Position numbers and translations under genes: made by a program. Under the pieces are notes generated by a model. The model was not told the origin of the DNA, searched no databases, and worked only from the letters and a program-made list of their open reading frames with translations. Below, one piece after another: positions 6,777 through 10,606 of a stretch of DNA of 10,606 nucleotides (position 1 is its first letter; every line of letters starts with the position of its first letter). The stretch is from assembly GCA_038213835.1 (NCBI GenBank), contig JBBQSN010000123.1:1-10606 (forward strand), read 5' to 3'. The stretch comes from JBBQSN01 sp038213835. Its GTDB lineage: Bacteria > Actinomycetota > Actinomycetes > Actinomycetales > CAWJMD01.

Positions 6777-6796
6777 CCTGCGGATACACCCGCAGG
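6777..6796 (-). terminator. Hairpin downstream of the GntR gene
   Basis: CCTGCGG (6777-6783) and CCGCAGG (6790-6796) form a perfect 7-bp stem with a 6-base loop, 22 bases past the GntR stop codon (6819). It lacks a T-tract but is well placed to end gntR transcription before the SRPBCC gene. The remaining part of the gap, to 6711, shows no gene. Confidence 0.5.
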
Positions 6797-6818
6797 CGTG
6801 ATCCGGGCTCCGTGCGCG

Positions 6819-7562
6819 TCAACCGCGCGGCCGCGCCAGCCAGGCGTCGGACTCCAGGGACCCACCGGGCAGGTCCGCGGCCACGCTGGTCAGGAAGGAC
6901 CGGTGCCCGTGGTCGGCCAGGGCGGCCAGCACCGCGTCGAGGTCACCGGTGCGCAGGACGTCGAGGAGCACCCGGTGCCGGGCGGCGTTGCCGGCCGCGT
7001 CCTCGTGCGTACGGCTCGCGATGTTGGCGCTCATGCACAGCTGCATCTGCAGGCCCAGGTCGCGGTAGGCCGAGACGAGCCGCTGGTGCCCCGACAGCGC
7101 GACCAGAGCGAGGTGGAACGCGTACCCGCGCTCGACCAGGGCCGCCCCGCCGAGCCCCGCCGCCGCCGCACCCTCCAGGTCCTCGAGCGCGGCGACGACC
7201 GGGGCCAGCCGGGCGTCGTCCAGCACCGGCAGGGTCAGGCGGAGCGCGAGCTGCTCCAGGTCGTCGCGCAGGGTGACGATCTCGTAGACGTCGTGGCGGG
7301 TCAGCTCTCGCACGGCGAGCCCGCGCCTGCCGGAGTGGACCACCAGGCCCTCGTGCTCGAGCTGCTGGAGGGCCTCGCGCACGGGCGGCCGGGACACGCC
7401 GAGCTGCTCGGTCAGGCGGCTCTCGACCAGCCGTTCCCCGGGTCGGACCTCGCCGCCCAGGATCATCGCCCGAAGGGCGTCGGCGGCCAGCGCCGCGAGC
7501 CTCGACGGCGGTGCCAGTCGCCGATCTGGCCCACCGCGGGGGACCTGGTCGGGCGTCGTCAT
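6819..7562 (-). CDS. GntR family transcriptional regulator, FadR/FCD type
   Basis: A 247-residue DNA-binding repressor or activator. The winged helix-turn-helix spans about 24-75, with PGERLVESRLTEQLGVSRPPVREALQQLEHEGLV, the textbook GntR recognition region. Residues about 90-220 form the all-helical FCD effector domain: YEIVTLRDDLEQLALRL, AFHLALVALSGH, HRVLLDVLRTGDLDAVLAALADH. His150, His196 and His218 fit the expected metal ligands; the acidic residue usually four before the first His is Gly146 here. FCD regulators generally sense carboxylic acids or their derivatives. It is transcribed divergently from a CoA-transferase/crotonase operon across 37 bases, and a 14-bp palindrome overlaps its start, so it very likely controls that operon and itself. 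No Shine-Dalgarno site precedes ATG 7562, suggesting a leaderless mRNA. Confidence 0.93.
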   Translation of the reverse strand: MTTPDQVPRGGPDRRLAPPSRLAALAADALRAMILGGEVRPGERLVESRLTEQLGVSRPPVREALQQLEHEGLVVHSGRRGLAVRELTRHDVYEIVTLRDDLEQLALRLTLPVLDDARLAPVVAALEDLEGAAAAGLGGAALVERGYAFHLALVALSGHQRLVSAYRDLGLQMQLCMSANIASRTHEDAAGNAARHRVLLDVLRTGDLDAVLAALADHGHRSFLTSVAADLPGGSLESDAWLARPRG

Positions 7563-7575
7563 ACGGTATACCGTA
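7562..7575. promoter_or_regulatory. Perfect palindromic operator with symmetric -10 elements
   Basis: TACGGTATACCGTA is a perfect 14-bp palindrome in the gap between the divergent gntR and CoA-transferase genes, overlapping the first base of the gntR ATG (7562). GGTATACC-type centres are typical of FadR/FCD GntR operators. Each half also reads TACGGT, a TAnnnT -10 hexamer. On the minus strand it lies 7 bases before the gntR ATG, as in leaderless transcripts; on the plus strand it would give a leader of about 25 bases before GTG 7600. The -35 elements are not obvious. Bound regulator would block both promoters. Confidence 0.75.
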
Positions 7576-7590
7576 CACAGCACCCACCCA

Positions 7591-7595
7591 GGAGG
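7591..7595 (+). promoter_or_regulatory. Ribosome-binding site of the CoA-transferase
   Basis: GGAGG (followed by T) lies four to five bases before GTG 7600 and selects this start. It contrasts with the absence of any such site before the divergent gntR start. Confidence 0.75.
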
Positions 7596-7599
7596 TCGC

Positions 7600-8802
7600 G
7601 TGCCCGACACCGTTCCCGGACCGCTTGCCGACGTCGTCGTCGTCGAGGTCGGGTCCTTCCTCGCCGCCCCGTTCGCTGCGACCCAGCTCGCGGACCTCGG
7701 CGCCCGCGTGATCAAGGTCGAGACGCCCGGCACCGGTGACTTCGTGCGGGGCAACGCGCCGTACGTCGACGGCGAGAGCTCGTCGTTCGTGCGCCTTAAC
7801 CGCAACAAGGAGTCGGTCGCCCTCGACCTGAAGTCCGACGAGGGGCGGGACGCCTTCCGCCGCCTGGTCGCCCGCGCCGACGTGCTGGTCGAGAACCTGC
7901 GGCCCGGCGCGATGCGGCGGATGGGCCTGGGGTATGACGACCTCTGCGCGGACAACCCCGGGTTGGTCTACGCCTCCGCGTCCGGCTGGGGGCAGGAGGG
8001 CCCGCTGGCGCAGCAGCCGGGTCTCGACATCATGGCCCAGGCCCGCTCGGGCCTGATGAGCGTGACCGGCTTCCCCGACGGAGGCCCCGCCAAGGTGGGC
8101 GTCCCGGTGTGCGACCTGATGTGCGCGATGTACGTCGCGCTCGGCGTGACCGCGGCGCTGCGCGAGCGGGAGCGCTCCGGGCGCGGGCAGCACCTCGACG
8201 TGTCGCTGCACGAGGCCGGCGTCGCGCTCGGCGTGTGGGAGGCCGGGCGCTGGTTCGGCGGTGGCGGGGTGCCGACGCCCCAGGGCTCGGCGCACCAGTC
8301 GCAGGCGCCGTACCAGGCCGTGGTCACCACGGACGGCCACGTCACCATCGGCGCGAACACCCCCACACTGTGGCTCGCCTTCTGCGCGGCGCTCGGGCTC
8401 GACGAGCTGACCGCCGACACGCGCTTCGCCGACAACACCGCCCGGATGGCCAACCGCGACGCGCTCATCGCCGCGATCGAGCAGGTCACCGCGACGATGG
8501 GCACGGACGCGGTGCTCGGGGTGCTCCAGACCGCGGGCGTGCCGTGCGCCCCGATCCAGACCTACGACCAGGTCTTCACCGACCCGGCACTGCTGGCCCG
8601 CGACTTCTACTGGGACGCCGAGCACCCCGTGCTCGGAGCGGTGCGACAGGTCGGCTCGCCGATGCGCTTCTCCCGCACCCCGGTACGCCGCGGGCCGGCC
8701 GGGCCCGTGCTGGGTGCCGACACCGAGACCGTGCTCGCCGAGCTCGCCACCGACACACCCCCCGACACCACCCCACCTGCCACCCCCGAGGAGAGCCCGT
8801 GA
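7600..8802 (+). CDS. Family III CoA-transferase (CaiB/BaiF type)
   Basis: A 400-residue enzyme that transfers CoA from a donor thioester to a carboxylic acid. The N-terminal Rossmann-like part shows GPLADVVVVEVGSFLAAPFAATQLADLGARVIKVE (7-41), GDFVRG, LNRNKESVALDLKS and the conserved VLVENLRPGAMRRMGL (95-110). The catalytic Asp is Asp172 in KVGVPVCDLMCAMY. GRGQHLDVSL (195-203) and GVPCAPIQTYDQVFTDP (313-329) are further family marks. Length is typical. Start GTG 7600 has GGAGG upstream. The last 20 residues are Pro/Thr/Asp-rich. The stop overlaps the crotonase GTG by four bases, so the two are translationally coupled. Substrate cannot be read from sequence; the FCD regulator next door points to a carboxylic acid inducer. 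The family is firm, the specificity open. Confidence 0.95.
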   Translation: MPDTVPGPLADVVVVEVGSFLAAPFAATQLADLGARVIKVETPGTGDFVRGNAPYVDGESSSFVRLNRNKESVALDLKSDEGRDAFRRLVARADVLVENLRPGAMRRMGLGYDDLCADNPGLVYASASGWGQEGPLAQQPGLDIMAQARSGLMSVTGFPDGGPAKVGVPVCDLMCAMYVALGVTAALRERERSGRGQHLDVSLHEAGVALGVWEAGRWFGGGGVPTPQGSAHQSQAPYQAVVTTDGHVTIGANTPTLWLAFCAALGLDELTADTRFADNTARMANRDALIAAIEQVTATMGTDAVLGVLQTAGVPCAPIQTYDQVFTDPALLARDFYWDAEHPVLGAVRQVGSPMRFSRTPVRRGPAGPVLGADTETVLAELATDTPPDTTPPATPEESP

Positions 8803-9575
8803 GCGACCCCACCGACGACCTCCAGGTCCGTGCCGACGGACCCGTGCTGCACGTGGTCTTCGACCGTCCGCAGGCCCGCAACGCGATGACCTTCGCGATG
8901 TACGAGGGGCTGGTCGACGCCTGCGAGCGGGCCGACGCCTCGGACGCGATCCGGGTGGTCCTCCTGCGCGGTGCCGGGGGCCGCGCGTTCGTCGCCGGCA
9001 CCGACATCGCCCAGTTCGCCGGCTTCGACGGCCCGCGCGGGGTGGCGTACGAGAAGAAGATCGACGCCACCATCGAGCGGCTGCTCGCGGTGCAGGTGCC
9101 GGTGGTGGCCGCGATCGACGGGGCCTGCGTCGGCGGCGGACTGGCGATCGCCGCGGCGGCCGACGTCCGGGTGGCCCACACCTCGGCGCGCTTCGGCTAC
9201 CCGATCGCCCGGACGCTGGGAAACACGCTCTCCGCCCGCAGCTACGCGCTCACGATGCGCCACTTCGGGCACTCGCGCACGATCGACATGATCACCACCG
9301 CACGCCTGCTGGACGCGGCCGAGGCCCAGGCCTGCGGGTTCGTCACCCGCACCACCGACGACGTCGACACCACGACCGAGGAGGTGCTCGCCGCGATCCT
9401 CTCCCACGCGCCGCTCACGATGTGGGCGGGCAAGGAGATCCTGCGCCGGCTGCACGCGGCCGCCGGGAGCGCCGACGTCGACGACGTGGTCGGCCGGGTC
9501 TACGGCTCCGACGACTTCGCCCGCGGCGTCGCCGCGTTCACCAGCCGCGGCGCCCCGGAGTGGCAGGGCCGCTGA
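8799..9575 (+). CDS. Enoyl-CoA hydratase/isomerase (crotonase) family protein lacking both catalytic Glu
   Basis: A 258-residue crotonase-fold protein acting on acyl-CoA thioesters, second gene of the CoA-transferase operon. Family marks: VLHVVFDRPQARNAMTFAMYEGL (16-38), the first oxyanion-hole strand GRAFVAGTDIAQF (61-73), and IDGACVGGGLAIAAAADVRVA (106-126) with the second oxyanion glycine. In classical enoyl-CoA hydratase the acid/base pair is Glu144 (GGGCE) and Glu164 (QPE). The aligned positions, 20 residues apart, are Ala116 (GGGLA) and Ile136 (GYPI). Ordinary syn-hydration is therefore unlikely; isomerase, hydrolase, decarboxylase or C-C-cleaving chemistry is possible. GTG 8799 has GAGGAG at 8788-8793 and forms the GTGA overlap. 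Its last 38 bases overlap the convergent metalloprotease gene. Confidence 0.93.
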   Translation: MSDPTDDLQVRADGPVLHVVFDRPQARNAMTFAMYEGLVDACERADASDAIRVVLLRGAGGRAFVAGTDIAQFAGFDGPRGVAYEKKIDATIERLLAVQVPVVAAIDGACVGGGLAIAAAADVRVAHTSARFGYPIARTLGNTLSARSYALTMRHFGHSRTIDMITTARLLDAAEAQACGFVTRTTDDVDTTTEEVLAAILSHAPLTMWAGKEILRRLHAAAGSADVDDVVGRVYGSDDFARGVAAFTSRGAPEWQGR

Positions 9576-10209
9576 CCGGGGCTCGCGCCTGCCCGGCGGC
9601 GGCGAGCACCACCGGCGCCGGCACGTCGACCGCCCCCGACGCCGTCAGGCCGATCTGCGGCAGTGCTCGGCTCACCAGCTCGTAGCCGAGCCGGTAGCCG
9701 AACCAGAACGGGACGTCACCTGACCCGAAGAACCACCGCCCCTCGTCCACCGGGTCCTCCGCGAGCAAGCGGAGCGCTCGTGACCGCGTCCCGGGGTCGA
9801 CCTCCCCCAGGGCGTAGAGGGGCTCGCGACCCGTGCACTCCACCTCGAACGCCTCGGCCAGCCCCTCGCTCACCAGCCGCTCGCCCAGGGAGGTGCCACA
9901 CCCGGGACCCTGCCACCGCACGGCGTGGTGGAGCTCGTGGACGACCGTCGAGACCACGTGCTCCCTCCGGACGTCGTGGTCCGGGTCGACTGCCACCAGC
10001 ACCGCGTGGGGCCCGTGGGTGAAGCCTCCGACGCCCCACTGCGGGATGCACTCGTCCGGGGCCGCCATGACGTGCACGTCCACGTCGGACGCACCCAGGA
10101 GCTCGTCGCAGCGGTCTCGTGCGATCGCGAACGCCTCGTCCACGCTCCGCCGCAGCATCGCGTTCCGGGTCACCGTCCCCCCGACCACGAGGTTGATCCC
10201 TGACGACAT
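9538..10209 (-). CDS. DUF2268-like putative Zn-dependent protease
   Basis: A 223-residue protein resembling the DUF2268 family of predicted zinc proteases. The metal motif is HELHH (91-95, within STVVHELHHAVRW). It is followed by LGERLVSEGLAEAFEVE (108-124), where the conserved Glu would complete the zinc site. The C-terminal half carries WFFGSGDVPFWFGYRLGYELVSRALPQ (159-185), typical of the family. The family usually ends soon after the VLAAAG segment (201-206); the last 17 or so residues are Pro/Gly/Arg-rich and read across the neighbouring crotonase gene. No signal peptide or membrane helix is visible, so it is probably cytoplasmic. Substrate is unknown. ATG 10209 lacks a good ribosome-binding site but has TAGGCT six bases upstream, suggesting a leaderless mRNA. 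Confidence 0.85.
   Translation of the reverse strand: MSSGINLVVGGTVTRNAMLRRSVDEAFAIARDRCDELLGASDVDVHVMAAPDECIPQWGVGGFTHGPHAVLVAVDPDHDVRREHVVSTVVHELHHAVRWQGPGCGTSLGERLVSEGLAEAFEVECTGREPLYALGEVDPGTRSRALRLLAEDPVDEGRWFFGSGDVPFWFGYRLGYELVSRALPQIGLTASGAVDVPAPVVLAAAGQARAPVSGPATPGRRGW
9552..9582. terminator. Long hairpin over the crotonase stop codon
   Basis: GCCCCGG (9552-9558) pairs with CCGGGGC (9576-9582), and inside it AGTGGC (9559-9564) pairs with GCCGCT (9568-9573) with one G-U wobble, leaving loop AGG and a two-base GA bulge. The result is a 13-bp stem spanning the crotonase TGA (9573-9575), inside the overlap with the convergent protease gene. It is a good bidirectional terminator candidate, although no T-tract follows. 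Confidence 0.5.
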
Positions 10210-10215
10210 GCCGTC

Positions 10216-10221
10216 AGCCTA
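10216..10221 (-). promoter_or_regulatory. Candidate -10 element for a leaderless protease transcript
   Basis: On the minus strand TAGGCT (a TAnnnT hexamer) ends six bases before ATG 10209, the spacing expected when transcription starts at the start codon. A GGAACC hexamer lies 18 bases further upstream (10240-10245). There is no convincing Shine-Dalgarno sequence. Confidence 0.4.
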
Positions 10222-10296
10222 GGACCAGCGCTCGGGCCGGGTTCCGACGCGCCGCGCAGGCCTTCATGGGGGCCAGCGGCGTCCGCGAGCCACGAT

Positions 10297-10340
10297 TCGG
10301 GTGTCCGCAACGGACGGGTCGGGTGTCCGCAACGGACGGG
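10297..10340. repeat. 22-bp tandem repeat (two copies), each with a small hairpin
   Basis: Two identical 22-bp units, 10297-10318 and 10319-10340, followed by four more bases (TCGG) of a third. Each contains the dyad GTCCG-CAA-CGGAC (10303-10315 and 10325-10337). The array begins six bases after the stop of the Fe-S protein (10346) on the minus strand. It may act as a tandem-hairpin terminator or regulator-binding array, or be a piece of a dispersed repeat. The rest of the gap down to 10222 shows no gene. Confidence 0.7.
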
Positions 10341-10345
10341 TCGGC

Positions 10346-10606
10346 TCAGGTGTGGGCGGGGTTGTCGGCCGCGCGACGCGCGCCGGCGGCCGAGGTCAGC
10401 GCCTCCTGGACCAGCTCGACCGGGTGCCAGGCCGACCGCGCGGTGCCGTGGAAGATCTGCTCGCGGCACGAGGTCCCGGTCGCACAGATGACGGTCTCCC
10501 GGTCCTCGGCCTCGATCGCCGGGAACAGGCGGTCCTCTCCGACCTTCATCGAGATCTCGTAGTGCTCGGCCTCGTAGCCGAACGAGCCGGCCATGCCGCA
10601 GCAGCC
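10346..10606 (-). CDS. FAD-binding and (Fe-S)-binding oxidoreductase, C-terminal fragment
   Basis: The final 86 residues of a protein whose N-terminus lies beyond the window. The fragment starts GCCGMAGSFGYEAEHYEISMKVGEDRLFPAI, the CCG motif block of the heterodisulfide-reductase/GlpC-type iron-sulfur domain. It continues with ICATGTSCREQIFHGTARSAWHPVELVQEAL, where the Cys in GTSC is also conserved. This end is characteristic of large (about 950-1000 residue) fusions of a GlcD-like FAD dehydrogenase with a GlpC-like Fe-S domain, as in E. coli YdiJ, which oxidise 2-hydroxy acids such as D-lactate or D-2-hydroxyglutarate. The FAD part is not visible, so a stand-alone Fe-S subunit remains possible. 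The tandem hairpin repeat follows its stop codon. Confidence 0.85.
   Translation of the reverse strand, partial: GCCGMAGSFGYEAEHYEISMKVGEDRLFPAIEAEDRETVICATGTSCREQIFHGTARSAWHPVELVQEALTSAAGARRAADNPAHT

Noticed and set aside
6604..6822. Small 72-codon minus-strand gene between gntR and the SRPBCC gene
   Set aside because: No ribosome-binding site, no domain, and it runs through the gntR terminator hairpin and over the SRPBCC ribosome-binding site.
6943..8625. 560-codon minus-strand open frame antisense to the CoA-transferase
   Set aside because: Composition is typical of high-GC antisense frames, with no family similarity; the opposing strand carries unambiguous CoA-transferase motifs and the gntR gene.
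9538..10209. Toxin or toxin-antitoxin component
   Set aside because: HExxH with the DUF2268 C-terminal pattern explains the gene; there is no small partner gene beside it.
10297..10340. CRISPR array
   Set aside because: Only two directly abutting 22-bp units without spacers; no cas genes nearby.

Overview
The window is chromosomal DNA from a high-GC actinomycete. Nearly every codon ends in G or C, GTG starts and 4-base GTGA gene overlaps occur, and two proteins of the actinobacterial GAF-ANTAR signalling type are present. The gene mix would suit Nocardioidaceae or a related family, but the genus cannot be fixed from sequence alone. No tRNA, rRNA, CRISPR array, insertion sequence, phage gene or attachment site was recognised.

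Layout, left to right. (1) Minus strand: the N-terminal 276 residues of a glutaminase (start 829, C-terminus outside the window), preceded on the same strand by a family-2-like glycosyltransferase (914-1798). (2) Plus strand: a GAF-ANTAR regulator (2037-2738). (3) Minus strand: a phytoene-desaturase-like FAD oxidoreductase (3608-5221) whose stop overlaps the GTG start of a metallo-beta-lactamase-fold hydrolase (3611-2803). The hydrolase is broken by one missing base near 3333. (4) Plus strand: a second GAF protein with a degenerate ANTAR tail (5416-6120). (5) Minus strand: an SRPBCC/START-like protein (6170-6697 or 6607) downstream of a FadR/FCD-type GntR regulator (6819-7562). (6) Plus strand: a two-gene operon of a family III CoA-transferase (7600-8802) and a crotonase-fold protein (8799-9575). 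(7) Minus strand: a DUF2268-type HExxH metalloprotease (9538-10209), whose end overlaps the crotonase gene by 38 bases, then the last 86 residues of a large FAD/Fe-S oxidoreductase (10346 to the window edge).

The most coherent unit is gntR / CoA-transferase / crotonase. The regulator and the operon diverge from a 37-base gap. A perfect 14-bp palindrome (7562-7575) touches the regulator's start codon and can supply a -10 hexamer in each direction. This looks like an autoregulated switch for activation of an unknown carboxylic acid to its CoA thioester, followed by a crotonase reaction. The crotonase lacks both canonical hydratase glutamates, so its reaction is open. The rest is ordinary accessory metabolism and signalling. 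I see no clearly new defence, mobile or RNA-based system. The points most worth checking are the frameshift, the non-canonical crotonase, the palindromic divergent promoter, a hairpin over the crotonase stop codon, and a 22-bp tandem repeat behind the Fe-S gene.
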